From the NCBI GenBank assembly GCA_015548865.1, contig JADMXW010000007.1:92315-156314 (forward strand): 64,000 bases of DNA, written 5' to 3'. How positions within the stretch are numbered: position 1 is the stretch's first letter; each line of letters starts with the position of its first letter. The stretch is from Serratia marcescens (GTDB lineage: Bacteria > Pseudomonadota > Gammaproteobacteria > Enterobacterales > Enterobacteriaceae). Under the pieces are notes generated by a model, which saw only the letters and a program-made list of their open reading frames with translations, did no database searches and was not told the DNA's origin. Shown piece by piece: positions 39,652-49,276 of this stretch. Both the position numbers and the translations under genes were made by a program.

Positions 39652-42600
39652 ATGCAAGGAATATCAACCACATTATCTTCATTGAATAAAATACCTTACA
39701 GCAATGAAAAAGAGTCTAAGGAATCCAGGCAAAACATTAGTGAGCCTCGTGAAAACCTTTTACCCATAACGGCTCTGCAAGAGCAGGTTATTAACCATAT
39801 AAATCATAATAATGAAAAAAAAATTAGAGCAACTCATGATCTAAAAAATAGAATTGACTCAACGAATTCGACAGCTGTTAACGGGAATACAGAAGTCGCT
39901 GTTCCAATACTTACTAGTGAAGATAGCATCGAGAGATCTTCTACCCATGTGATTAGAAAAAGAAACGCATCTTTCACAATAGATGATGCTGGTCAAAAGA
40001 GAATTATTGATTTTCTGAATCGAAATGGTATCGAAAATACCTATTCATCTAATCAATCTATTGGTAAGGAGTTTTTAATTGCTGATTTGGCAAAGTATCT
40101 TTATAAAACAGATTCTGGTGATGAAACACAAGTTAAAAGAAACAAGAGGCTTGCCAGGATTATTTTAGCAAATGCTAATTTGTATGGTGGAGTAAAGGGA
40201 GAGTATATTTCACCTGAAATGGCTCAAACTGTTATAAAAGAGTGGCTGTTTCATCAGGTTTTTTCGAGCTCTCTTGAAAAATATATTAGTGATAAAATGA
40301 TTTCATCCAAGTATCCATCGTATTTTACTGTCAGTAGCCTTAAATTTATTTTTGATATTGATGAGATTATTAAAGATACTAGGATAAATATCACGGATCT
40401 TGATCCAGAACAAACGCATTATTTTGTTTATATGTTGAAAGATAATATTAACAATGAAATTCCATTTATTGAGAGACAAGATGGTAATATTCAGACCATG
40501 TCACTCATGGGTCAGGATTTTGCTGATCTTTATGCAGGTTTCAAATATGTAAATAACATGGGGAGATTAGCTGATTTCTCTTTGGATGAAATAAATGAAA
40601 TCGGAAAGGGTTTATGGAATATAGCCTTCAGTGAAGGTGTCACAATAGACAATGTTGGGTATTTTACTTTTCCTTCATCCATTATTATGGTAGAAGAAGA
40701 AAATAATCACTCGGTTTCTGGTGATGATTCCTTTAATTCAAAAATTGCGTCTGTTAATAAATATGTTCAGTATCAGAGAAATATATTATCTGCACAGAAT
40801 GAATTTATTGTTAAACTAGAAGAGTTTAACAAGGCCAGATCTCTGTGGGATACTAAAGGAGGGTTGGCAGATAAGGTTATTTCTAGATGTCCGACATCAG
40901 AGCTAATTTCGACAGAACCTTATGTTGAAATTTCCCCAAAAAATATAAAGCGCAAATTCAAAGAGAAATCTGCAAAAGAAATTTATTTGGATGGTTTGAG
41001 AAAACCCTGCTTTGGTGCTCCAGAAAATATTTCTGATGAGTATGAAAAGCAAACAAGAATAGTATCTGAAAAATTCAATAAGATGAATAAGTCTCATATC
41101 AATATGATTTTGTTGTCTGAAGATAAAAGTGAAATAGAGTTCATTTCTTCTGTAGGGGCTAAAATAGATTTTGTTAATTTATCCATGAAAACTAATTTAT
41201 CTATTCAAGGGGGGGAGGTTGGGTATTACGATCCAAATTTTGATATTAAATTAAAAAACTCAGAGCTTTTTTCAGTAACTGTAAATAATCAAGAGAGAAT
41301 TTATTCTTTAAAAAGAGAAATCAATGGGTCAGAGCCGGTATATAAGTTTTTACGCGTTGATAAAGATATTTATAAATATATTTCAAATGATCTTTTAGAT
41401 TATGATTTTGGCCATGGATATAAGATTGATGGTAATAAGGTCGTTGCTTCGGATGTTTTTAATTTTAACTTCATTCCTCAAAATAGTATTGTTGAAAACT
41501 CAAATAAAGGTTATGAATATTTAGTTAATTACTTGAATGATAAACATACTGAATTATTTTATTCCTCTTTATTTAAAAAGGGAGATGATAAATCGAAATC
41601 ACAAAAAACTTGGGATGTCGTAAAACATTTTATCCCTTTTTATGACTGTGTCGATAGCATTGAGAAAAATGATGTAGGAGGAGCTATTTTTTCCTGTTCT
41701 ATTGATGCATTATCCTTCGTTCCTGTAGCTAAGGCGGCTGCATTCCTTGGAGGAAGATTCGGGATGGGGTTAGCCAGAGGTTTTCGCCTGGCTGCAAAAC
41801 CGTTGATGCAGGGCTCTTTGGTTGGGGCCAGAACAACACTCTTGCGTAACGTCATTCTTCCAGCCAGGAGTGAATTAAATGCATTAGCCCGTCTCTCACT
41901 ACAAGCTGTCGATCCTGGGTTTGAATTATTAACTAAGAGTGGAAAGTTTATCTCTAATAAACTGACTACTTATCTTAAGCAAGAGACGAAAAGCGTTAAG
42001 TTGGCGAAAAAATTAGAATCTTTTGGTCTGTTGAAGAAAAAAACGGCTGATACAACTAAAAAAACTACACTTGCTCGTTTTCCGAATTCAACTATCGACG
42101 TTTCGGTAAAAAAAATAGATACTTTTCAAGGTAAAGATATTTTTGTACAAATCAATAATGATACGGGTGATTTGTTTGGTAAATATTATCATTTATCAAA
42201 ATCTGGTGTTTTAGATTCAGGTGTAAATAATGTGCTTTATCAAAAAAGAAAACTTACTAAAATAAATAATGAAAAGGATATCCAAAACATGGACCAGTAT
42301 CCTATTTCTATGCAGAGTAATAATGATGGGGATTATATTGTTAATATTCCAGAAGTAATAACTATGCAGACTAAATTTCTTCCTCCGACACACATTACTC
42401 CCCCTCATTTAACTCTCGGAAAAAAAGCACGTGTAGACATTCTCGAACAACCACATTTGATGCATCAACATACTTATAAATCTGACGCTATTATACAATC
42501 GGTAAAAAATAATTATGGTCGTAGTAATATATTTCTTTGTCGTTTTAATCAAAATATAGATGAGGTGCCAAATGAATTCATGAATTTGAGAGAGAATATT

Positions 42601-43467
42601 GAGAGCTATAAAAGCTCTGTGAGTTTAGCTAAAAAGCAAGTTACTGAATTAGATAGGATGTTTGATCGCACAATGATGAAGAACGACCATGGGGTGATTA
42701 ATTATCCACAGAATAGTAAAATAAGAAAGTATGTATCGGATGTTTTAGATTTAGATAAAATAAAAAATGTTGATGTCCGTAAAGCTATTGAGCGCGAGGC
42801 TATTGAGAAATTAATGTTTCATACTAAAAAAATTAAAGAATATCTGGATTGTGAAATTAATAATATTTATTTTGCATCATCTCATACAATCAGCAACCCC
42901 TATGTTATTAACGAAAAGGGTGTGATGGCGTTTGTACATAGGGATGATGTTTTTAGAAGGATAATTATCATGGTTGATAATTTTAATGTGCAAGGTGGAA
43001 TCTCAACTCAAATGCATCTTACGACACTACATGAAGCTTCACATTTCTCTGGTTCCCTTGATTTTCATGTAGCACCGTCAATGAGTCATGAAGGTGATGC
43101 CAGTGAGTTTGCGGAAAGCTTTGTTAATGGAGTTTATGGTAAACAAAATGAACATATCAGTATTGATTATAAGTTTTTTGATGCCTATAGACAACAGTAC
43201 CCCAACATTCCTATTGACGAGAATCAATTCAGAGAGATTCTTAAAAGAGACCCTATGTTATATGCAAATGCTTTTATGGAGAATGCCGACTTCTTAGCAA
43301 GAATGATTTCTGATCTTGGTAGTGGCACTCCTTTTAACGTTGAACTTGTTACACGAGTCAGCAGAGAAGTCACACCTCCGACGTTTGATATGAGGTTACC
43401 TTTATATAAACTTGCAATAAAAAACATGAGAGCAACAGAAAAACAACCCGTTGAAGCCGCTCCGTAG
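39652..43467 (+). CDS. Large effector/toxin-like protein with metzincin-type motif, inserted in the nif cluster
   Basis: 1271 residues, ribosome-binding site AAGGAG. I do not recognise the family. No signal peptide is visible. The first 30 residues are rich in Ser, Asn and Glu, as in type III secretion signals. Residues about 673-705 are hydrophobic (GGAIFSCSIDALSFVPVAKA), followed by a Gly/Ala/Arg-rich stretch. Near the C-terminus HEASHFSGSLD (H1127, E1128, H1131, G1134, D1137) fits the metzincin zinc-protease pattern HEXXHXXGXXD. Composition is strikingly AT-rich: bases 42181-42240 hold 14 G/C of 60, against 34 of 60 at 37801-37860 in nifK. It lies between nifY and nifE in the nif direction, after a strong hairpin. 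The intact frame argues for function. A secreted effector or toxin is the best guess; the secretion route is unknown. Confidence 0.75.
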   Translation: MQGISTTLSSLNKIPYSNEKESKESRQNISEPRENLLPITALQEQVINHINHNNEKKIRATHDLKNRIDSTNSTAVNGNTEVAVPILTSEDSIERSSTHVIRKRNASFTIDDAGQKRIIDFLNRNGIENTYSSNQSIGKEFLIADLAKYLYKTDSGDETQVKRNKRLARIILANANLYGGVKGEYISPEMAQTVIKEWLFHQVFSSSLEKYISDKMISSKYPSYFTVSSLKFIFDIDEIIKDTRINITDLDPEQTHYFVYMLKDNINNEIPFIERQDGNIQTMSLMGQDFADLYAGFKYVNNMGRLADFSLDEINEIGKGLWNIAFSEGVTIDNVGYFTFPSSIIMVEEENNHSVSGDDSFNSKIASVNKYVQYQRNILSAQNEFIVKLEEFNKARSLWDTKGGLADKVISRCPTSELISTEPYVEISPKNIKRKFKEKSAKEIYLDGLRKPCFGAPENISDEYEKQTRIVSEKFNKMNKSHINMILLSEDKSEIEFISSVGAKIDFVNLSMKTNLSIQGGEVGYYDPNFDIKLKNSELFSVTVNNQERIYSLKREINGSEPVYKFLRVDKDIYKYISNDLLDYDFGHGYKIDGNKVVASDVFNFNFIPQNSIVENSNKGYEYLVNYLNDKHTELFYSSLFKKGDDKSKSQKTWDVVKHFIPFYDCVDSIEKNDVGGAIFSCSIDALSFVPVAKAAAFLGGRFGMGLARGFRLAAKPLMQGSLVGARTTLLRNVILPARSELNALARLSLQAVDPGFELLTKSGKFISNKLTTYLKQETKSVKLAKKLESFGLLKKKTADTTKKTTLARFPNSTIDVSVKKIDTFQGKDIFVQINNDTGDLFGKYYHLSKSGVLDSGVNNVLYQKRKLTKINNEKDIQNMDQYPISMQSNNDGDYIVNIPEVITMQTKFLPPTHITPPHLTLGKKARVDILEQPHLMHQHTYKSDAIIQSVKNNYGRSNIFLCRFNQNIDEVPNEFMNLRENIESYKSSVSLAKKQVTELDRMFDRTMMKNDHGVINYPQNSKIRKYVSDVLDLDKIKNVDVRKAIEREAIEKLMFHTKKIKEYLDCEINNIYFASSHTISNPYVINEKGVMAFVHRDDVFRRIIIMVDNFNVQGGISTQMHLTTLHEASHFSGSLDFHVAPSMSHEGDASEFAESFVNGVYGKQNEHISIDYKFFDAYRQQYPNIPIDENQFREILKRDPMLYANAFMENADFLARMISDLGSGTPFNVELVTRVSREVTPPTFDMRLPLYKLAIKNMRATEKQPVEAAP

Positions 43468-43639
43468 AGTGCAATGACACCGGTTTATCTGGCGTGATTG
43501 TGAGAATGGGGCTCTCCGTGTCATTGGCTATGAGTAGCGCGGAAGCCTCTCTAATCCCCACTAAAGATGATAGATAAGTAGTAGCGACCTTCACCGCTCC
43601 CATCGTCAGGTTCTGTCCCTTTTACGCCATTGTCGCGTT

Positions 43640-43655
43640 TGTTGCAAAACGAACA
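43640..43655. promoter_or_regulatory. NifA upstream activator site of nifE
   Basis: TGT-TGCAAAACGA-ACA matches the consensus. It ends only 33 bp before the nifE -24 element, closer than is usual for NifA sites. Confidence 0.55.
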
Positions 43656-43688
43656 ATCTCATCGTTATGAAATAAAAGGATTTATTCA

Positions 43689-43704
43689 TGGCCCGCGAAT
43701 TGCA
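43689..43704 (+). promoter_or_regulatory. Sigma-54 promoter of nifENX
   Basis: TGGCCC-GCGAAT-TGCA with GG-N10-GC spacing, 37 bp upstream of the nifE ATG. It lies downstream of the inserted ORF, so nifENX keeps its own promoter. Confidence 0.85.
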
Positions 43705-43741
43705 GTGACGTCATAAAGTCAACTGACTCGACGAGGGCAAA

Positions 43742-45115
43742 ATGAAGGGAAATGAAATTCTGGCGCTGCTTGATGAGCCCGCCTGTGAGCATAACCACAA
43801 ACAAAAGACAGGGTGTAGCGCGCCAAAACCCGGTGCCACGGCGGGTGGCTGTGCCTTTGATGGCGCGCAGATCACGTTGCTGCCGTTAGCCGATGTCGCT
43901 CATCTGGTTCATGGCCCTATCGGGTGTGCCGGCAGTTCTTGGGATAATCGCGGCAGTCAAAGTTCTGGGCCACGATTGAACCGGCTTGGATTCACGACCG
44001 ATCTCAATGAGCAGGATGTGATCATGGGGCGCGGCGAACGGCGGCTGTTTCATGCCGTGCGCCATATTGTAGAACGCTACGATCCTGCCGCGGTGTTTAT
44101 ATACAACACCTGTGTCCCCGCCATGGAAGGGGATGATATCGATGCTGTGTGCCGGGCAGCTACCGTAGCCGTGGGGGTGCCGGTGATCGCCGTAGATGCT
44201 GCAGGCTTTTACGGCAGCAAAAATTTTGGCAACCGTCTGGCCGGTGAAGTGATGCTTAAGCAAGTGATTGGTACGCGTGAACCGGCCCCTTGGCCGGAAA
44301 ACAGCCCGATTCCTGTCGCACATCGTCATGATATCGGATTGATTGGTGAGTTTAATATCGCGGGCGAATTCTGGCATGTGCATCCACTGCTCGACGAATT
44401 GGGTATCCGCGTGTTGGGCAACTTGTCCGGCGATGGGCGATTTGCCGAAATTCAGACCTTGCATCGCGCACAAGCTAACATGCTGGTGTGCTCTCGTGCA
44501 CTCATCAACGTGGCGCGCAGCCTGGAGCAACGCTACGGTACACCGTGGTTCGAAGGCAGTTTCTATGGTGTACGCGCCATGTCCGATGCGCTACGCCAGC
44601 TTGCTGCATTGTTGCAGGACGACGCCCTGATACAACGTACCGAAGCGCTGATCGCGCGGGAAGAAGCCGCAGCAGAAAAGGCGTTAGCACCGTATCGCAC
44701 CCGGCTAAAAGGGCGCAAGGCACTGCTCTATACTGGCGGTGTGAAATCCTGGTCAGTGGTGTCGGCCTTGCAAGACCTCGGCATGACGGTGGTTGCTACC
44801 GGTACGCGCAAATCCACTCAGGAAGATAAGGCGCGTATTCGCGAATTGATGGGGGATGACGCAGTCATGCTTGATGAGGGCAATGCGCGAACGCTGCTGG
44901 ATGTGGCATACCGCTACGGCGCGGACATGATGATTGCCGGTGGCCGCAACATGTACACCGCCTACAAGGCGCGTATGCCATTTCTCGATATCAATCAAGA
45001 ACGTGAGCACGCCTACGCGGGCTACCGTGGCATCGTTACACTGGCAGAACAAATTTGCCTCACACTGGAAAGCCCTATCTGGCCGCAGACTCACCAATCT
45101 GCCCCTTGGCGCTAA
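43742..45115 (+). CDS. nifE: FeMo-cofactor scaffold protein NifE
   Basis: 457 residues, paralogous to NifD and similar to Klebsiella NifE. The conserved cysteine regions [23 protein letters not shown] and [12 protein letters not shown] are present. With NifN it forms the tetramer on which the NifB cofactor is matured with molybdenum and homocitrate. The ATG follows an ACGAGGGC region. nifN begins 10 bp after its stop. Confidence 0.97.
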   Translation: MKGNEILALLDEPACEHNHKQKTGCSAPKPGATAGGCAFDGAQITLLPLADVAHLVHGPIGCAGSSWDNRGSQSSGPRLNRLGFTTDLNEQDVIMGRGERRLFHAVRHIVERYDPAAVFIYNTCVPAMEGDDIDAVCRAATVAVGVPVIAVDAAGFYGSKNFGNRLAGEVMLKQVIGTREPAPWPENSPIPVAHRHDIGLIGEFNIAGEFWHVHPLLDELGIRVLGNLSGDGRFAEIQTLHRAQANMLVCSRALINVARSLEQRYGTPWFEGSFYGVRAMSDALRQLAALLQDDALIQRTEALIAREEAAAEKALAPYRTRLKGRKALLYTGGVKSWSVVSALQDLGMTVVATGTRKSTQEDKARIRELMGDDAVMLDEGNARTLLDVAYRYGADMMIAGGRNMYTAYKARMPFLDINQEREHAYAGYRGIVTLAEQICLTLESPIWPQTHQSAPWR

Positions 45116-45125
45116 GGAGTACGCA

Positions 45126-46511
45126 ATGGCTGATGTTATTCGTAATAAGAAACCCCTTGCCACGAGCCCCATCAAGAGCGGGCAACCCCTAGGGGCCATT
45201 CTGGCCAGCCAGGGGTTAGAGCAAAGCATTCCCTTGGTACATGGAGCACAAGGATGTAGCGCTTTCGCCAAGGTGTTCTTTATTCAACATTTTCACGATC
45301 CTATCCCGTTGCAATCGACAGCGATGGACCCGACGACGACCGTGATGGGCTCTGATGGCAACATTTTGACGGCGCTAAGCACGTTGTGTCAGCGCAATGC
45401 GCCAAAAGCGATTGTGTTGATCAGTACAGGGCTTTCTGAAGCGCAGGGTAACGATCTCACACGCGCGGTACGTGAGTTTCGTTCCGAGCATCCGCGCTTT
45501 AAATCCACCGCGTTGTTGACGGTGAATACGCCAGATTTTTACGGATCGCTGGAAAATGGATTTAGCGCTGTCGTTGAGAGTGTTATCGAACAATGGGTGC
45601 CGGAGAAACCGCCGGCAGGTGTACGCAACAGACGCGTCAACCTGCTGCTCAGCCATCTGGTGAACCCAGGGGAAGTAGAACTTATCCGCAGTTATGTTGA
45701 CGCGTTTGGGCTGCAAGCGGTAATGGTGCCCGATCTGTCACTGTCACTGGACGGGCATCTTGCTAGCGGGGACTATCAGTCGGTGACACAGGGTGGAACG
45801 ACGCTGCGCGCTATTGAGCAGATGGGGCAAAGCCTGAGTACCATTACCGTGGGTCAATCACTCCAGCGCGCCGCCGGATTAATTGCGCAGCGCAGTCGCG
45901 GTTTGGCGTTGACGGTACCGCATTTGATGACCATGACGACAATGGATGCATTTATTCATCATCTGCAACAGATTTCCGGGCGCGAGGTGCCCGCCTGGAT
46001 TGAACGCCAGCGAGGTCAGGTTCAAGACGCGATGATTGATTGCCATATGGCACTACAGGGCAAGAGGATGGCGCTAGCGACTGAGGGAGATTTGCTGGCG
46101 GCATGGAGTGATTTTGCATTGAGTCACGGTATGCGGCCAGGACCGGTTGTTGCCCCCGTCAGTCAGCCTGGATTGCTCAATCTGCCGGTTGAGCAAGTGG
46201 TGATCGGCGATCTGGAGGACATGCAGGATCTGCTGGTTAAACACCCAGCGGATATGCTAGTGGCAAATTCTCATGCGGCAGATCTGGCGGAACAGTTTGG
46301 CATCCCCCTGATTCGAGCCGGTTTCCCCTTGTTTGATCGGCTTGGCGAGTTCCGCAAGGTCCGCCAGGGTTACGCAGGGATACGGGATACACTGTTCGAA
46401 TTGGCGAATCTGATGTTGGAACATCACCATCCTGTGTCTGCCTATCACTCGCCCTTGCGTCAGCAATTCTTCGCGGCGCGGCGTACGGAGGTGGGCCATG
46501 CAACCTGTTAG
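45126..46511 (+). CDS. nifN: FeMo-cofactor scaffold protein NifN
   Basis: 461 residues from the ATG at 45126, preceded by AAGGAG; the longer open frame upstream overlaps nifE and is not used. Paralogous to NifK, with the conserved VHGAQGCSAFAKVFFIQHF stretch. Partner of NifE in the scaffold complex. The end overlaps nifX by 14 nt. Confidence 0.97.
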   Translation: MADVIRNKKPLATSPIKSGQPLGAILASQGLEQSIPLVHGAQGCSAFAKVFFIQHFHDPIPLQSTAMDPTTTVMGSDGNILTALSTLCQRNAPKAIVLISTGLSEAQGNDLTRAVREFRSEHPRFKSTALLTVNTPDFYGSLENGFSAVVESVIEQWVPEKPPAGVRNRRVNLLLSHLVNPGEVELIRSYVDAFGLQAVMVPDLSLSLDGHLASGDYQSVTQGGTTLRAIEQMGQSLSTITVGQSLQRAAGLIAQRSRGLALTVPHLMTMTTMDAFIHHLQQISGREVPAWIERQRGQVQDAMIDCHMALQGKRMALATEGDLLAAWSDFALSHGMRPGPVVAPVSQPGLLNLPVEQVVIGDLEDMQDLLVKHPADMLVANSHAADLAEQFGIPLIRAGFPLFDRLGEFRKVRQGYAGIRDTLFELANLMLEHHHPVSAYHSPLRQQFFAARRTEVGHATC

Positions 46512-46965
46512 CCGTCATCTTAGTACGATCAGTTCGGCCGTTTGGTCGATGCAGGTGGCCTTCGCCAGCTCGGATTACCACCATGTGGATCAGCATTTTG
46601 GTGCCACGCCGCGTCTGGTGGTTTACGGCGTGAAGCAAGATCAGGTTCGGCTGTTGAAGGTGGTGGATTTTAATGTTCAGCACGGTCACCAGGAAGAGAA
46701 ACTTGCCAGCCGCATTAATGCACTGGAGGAGTGCGTTACGCTCTACTGTGTTGCCATCGGTGATGCTGTGTTTCGCCAATTGTTACAAGTAGGGGTACGT
46801 GCTGTACGGGTGCCACCGGAAACCTCCATCGCGCAATTGTTGCAACAGATACAGCTGTGCTGGGCTGATAGCGAACAAAGCTCACGTCGACGCCAGCGCG
46901 ATCCAAACCGTTTTGAACACCTGCTGGCAGAAACGGAATGGCAGAATGAAGACGATGCATGCTAA
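46498..46965 (+). CDS. nifX: FeMo-cofactor carrier NifX
   Basis: 155 residues, one domain of the NifX/NifB-C family, with VAFASSDYHHVDQHFGATPRL at the start. It binds cofactor precursors (VK-cluster and NifB-co) and shuttles them to NifEN. It overlaps the end of nifN, so the two are likely translationally coupled. Last gene of nifENX. A terminator follows. Confidence 0.96.
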   Translation: MQPVSRHLSTISSAVWSMQVAFASSDYHHVDQHFGATPRLVVYGVKQDQVRLLKVVDFNVQHGHQEEKLASRINALEECVTLYCVAIGDAVFRQLLQVGVRAVRVPPETSIAQLLQQIQLCWADSEQSSRRRQRDPNRFEHLLAETEWQNEDDAC

Positions 46966-47004
46966 ACGCTGACAAGATCGTCGTTTGTGCGACAAAACCG
47001 ACAT

Positions 47005-47033
47005 AAACCGCGACATTGGTTGCGGTTTTTTTT
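47005..47033 (+). terminator. Terminator after nifX
   Basis: AAACCGC, a 10-nt loop, then GCGGTTTTTTTT. It ends nifENX before the nifU promoter. Confidence 0.85.
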
Positions 47034-47077
47034 GCTCATAAAACCTTATCACATTGATTATAATTAGTTTTTGTGAG

Positions 47078-47093
47078 TGGTATCACATTTGCT
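47078..47093 (+). promoter_or_regulatory. Sigma-54 promoter of nifUSVWZM
   Basis: TGGTATCACATTTGCT matches the Klebsiella nifU promoter closely and has GG-N10-GC spacing. No TGT-N10-ACA site was found between nifX and this promoter. Confidence 0.88.
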
Positions 47094-47179
47094 AGTTCCC
47101 TGTGAACCCGTCCATGACGTGCGTGTGGGAGGAAGACAACCTACGAGGCCTTCCCCCGTCACCCTAGGGAGCAAAGAGC

Positions 47180-48025
47180 ATGTGGAACTATTCCGAGAAA
47201 GTGAAAGACCATTTTTTTAATCCGCGCAATGCCCGTGTGGTGGAGCAGGCGAATGCGATCGGTGATGTCGGATCGCTGAGCTGTGGTGATGCCTTACGAC
47301 TGATGCTGCGGGTAGACCCGATAACAGAAACCATTTTGGAGGCTGGCTTCCAAACCTTTGGTTGCGGTAGCGCTATTGCCTCTTCTTCGGCGCTGACCGA
47401 ATTGATTATTGGCCGTACGTTGCAAGAAGCCGAGCAAGTGACCAACCAGCAGATTGCGGATTATCTCGATGGGTTGCCGCCGGAAAAAATGCACTGTTCC
47501 GTGATGGGACAAGAGGCGTTACGTGCCGCGATTGCCCAATACCGTGGTGAAACGCTGGAGGACGATCATGAGGATGGCGCGCTCATTTGCAAATGCTTTG
47601 CCGTGGATGAAGGCCAGATTCGTCGCGCAGTGATGGCCAACGGGCTGACCACGCTGCAAGAGGTGATTAATTACACCAAAGCGGGCGGCGGGTGCACCGC
47701 CTGCCATGAAAAAATTGAACTGACGCTGGACGCTTTGCTGGCCGAGCGGGAGGCAACAGCGGTGACTGCCGTTGCTGCAGTGGTCGATGTCAAAGATCCC
47801 CAGTGGCGTCAGGTGGCGGAGGCGGTAGCTGAGTTGCGTCCACACATTCAGGCGGATGGTGGTGACATGACGTTGCTCAGCGTCAGCGGTCATCAGGTCA
47901 CGGTCAGCCTTTCTGGAAGCTGTAGCGGCTGCATGATGACCGACATGACGCTGGCCTGGTTGCAACAAAAGTTGGTGGAGCGTACCGGTCGCTATATGGA
48001 AGTGGTTGCGGCACAGGCCGCGTGA
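47180..48025 (+). CDS. nifU: Iron-sulfur cluster scaffold NifU
   Basis: 281 residues in three domains. An IscU-like N-terminus has Cys35, Cys62 and Cys106. A central 2Fe-2S domain has Cys137, Cys139, Cys172 and Cys175. A C-terminal Nfu-like domain has Cys248 and Cys251. All cluster ligands are present. It assembles 4Fe-4S clusters with sulfur from NifS for NifH, NifB and NifDK. First gene of a six-gene operon. Confidence 0.97.
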   Translation: MWNYSEKVKDHFFNPRNARVVEQANAIGDVGSLSCGDALRLMLRVDPITETILEAGFQTFGCGSAIASSSALTELIIGRTLQEAEQVTNQQIADYLDGLPPEKMHCSVMGQEALRAAIAQYRGETLEDDHEDGALICKCFAVDEGQIRRAVMANGLTTLQEVINYTKAGGGCTACHEKIELTLDALLAEREATAVTAVAAVVDVKDPQWRQVAEAVAELRPHIQADGGDMTLLSVSGHQVTVSLSGSCSGCMMTDMTLAWLQQKLVERTGRYMEVVAAQAA

Positions 48026-48055
48026 GCAGATTGCGTATTCAGTGAGGCAGCGAAC

Positions 48056-49261
48056 ATGAAAAACATCTATCTGGATAATAACGCCACCACCCGTCTCGAT
48101 CCCATGGTGTTAGAAGCCATGATGCCTTTCCTGACGGAATATTACGGTAACCCGTCATCAATTCATGATTTTGGTACACCCTGCCGCGGGGCGTTGGAAC
48201 GCGCACGGCAGCAGGTTGCCAGTCTGCTTGGTGCGCGCTATGACAGCGAAATTATATTTACCTCCTGCGCGACTGAGGCCACTTCGACAGCAATTCACTC
48301 TGCTGTCGCGCTCGATGCGAAGCGGCGCGAAATCATTACTACTGCGGTAGAACATCCGGCAACATTGGAAGTGTGTGAACATTTGGAACGCCAGGGTTAT
48401 ATCATCCACCGTCTTGGGGTATCGGCGCAGGGCGAGCTGGATATGGCGCAGTACCGTGCCTTGCTCAGTGAACGAGTAGCGCTGGTGACAGTTATGTGGG
48501 CTAACAATGAAACCGGTGTTCTTTTTCCCGTGCGTGAGATGGCATCACTGGCCCATGAGCATGGTGCGCTGTTTCATTGTGATGCAGTTCAGGCCGTCGG
48601 GAAGATCCCGATTGTGCTCTCCAGTAGCGACATCGACATGCTCTCTTGCTCGGCGCATAAGATCCACGGACCGAAAGGGGTTGGCTGCCTCTATCTTAAG
48701 CGTTCTACTCGGTATCGCCCATTGCTGCGCGGTGGACATCAAGAGCGTGGGCGTCGTGCTGGTACTGAAAACATTGCCGGTATTGTCGGAATGGGCAGTG
48801 CCTGCGAGCTGGCGGAAGTGCATTTGCCCATGATGACGGCGGCCGTTGCACCGTTGCGCGATCGCTTACAGCAAGGGTTGGCCCAGATAATCCCAAGCGT
48901 CATGGTAATGGGTGGAGATCAACCGCGTACTCCTAACACGCTCAACATTGCCTTTGAGTTTATCGAAGGTGAAGCCATTCTGCTGCTGCTCAACCATGCT
49001 GGGATAGCAGCTTCCAGTGGGAGTGCCTGCACGTCGGGTTCGTTGGAACCCTCCCATGTGATGCGCGCGATGAGCATTCCCTATACCGCTGCCCACGGCA
49101 GTATCCGTTTCTCATTGTCACGTTATACCCGTGAAAAGGAAATTGATCGGGTGATCGACGCATTGCCGCCGATCGTTGAACGGCTGCGCACGCTCTCGCC
49201 CTATTGGCAGCAGGGAAAACCGCAGGCGACGGCGGGCGATTTTGCACCAACCTACGGCTAA
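48056..49261 (+). CDS. nifS: Cysteine desulfurase NifS
   Basis: 401 residues. PLP enzyme with the Schiff-base lysine in SCSAHKIHGPKG, the histidine region TTAVEHPATLE and the catalytic cysteine in SGSACTSGS. It releases sulfur from cysteine as persulfide for NifU. The start follows nifU by 30 bp. Confidence 0.97.
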   Translation: MKNIYLDNNATTRLDPMVLEAMMPFLTEYYGNPSSIHDFGTPCRGALERARQQVASLLGARYDSEIIFTSCATEATSTAIHSAVALDAKRREIITTAVEHPATLEVCEHLERQGYIIHRLGVSAQGELDMAQYRALLSERVALVTVMWANNETGVLFPVREMASLAHEHGALFHCDAVQAVGKIPIVLSSSDIDMLSCSAHKIHGPKGVGCLYLKRSTRYRPLLRGGHQERGRRAGTENIAGIVGMGSACELAEVHLPMMTAAVAPLRDRLQQGLAQIIPSVMVMGGDQPRTPNTLNIAFEFIEGEAILLLLNHAGIAASSGSACTSGSLEPSHVMRAMSIPYTAAHGSIRFSLSRYTREKEIDRVIDALPPIVERLRTLSPYWQQGKPQATAGDFAPTYG

Positions 49262-49276
49262 TACAGGTGAGAGACG

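Noticed and set aside
39320..43741. Mobile element or integration site explaining the ORF between nifY and nifE.
   Set aside because: No transposase, integrase, tRNA or clear direct repeats were seen at the borders. An 8-bp inverted match (AATGACAC / GTGTCATT) after the ORF is too short to count.
46986..47001. TGT followed by GCGACAAAAC upstream of nifU as a possible NifA site.
   Set aside because: The trinucleotide after the ten-base spacer is CGA, not ACA.
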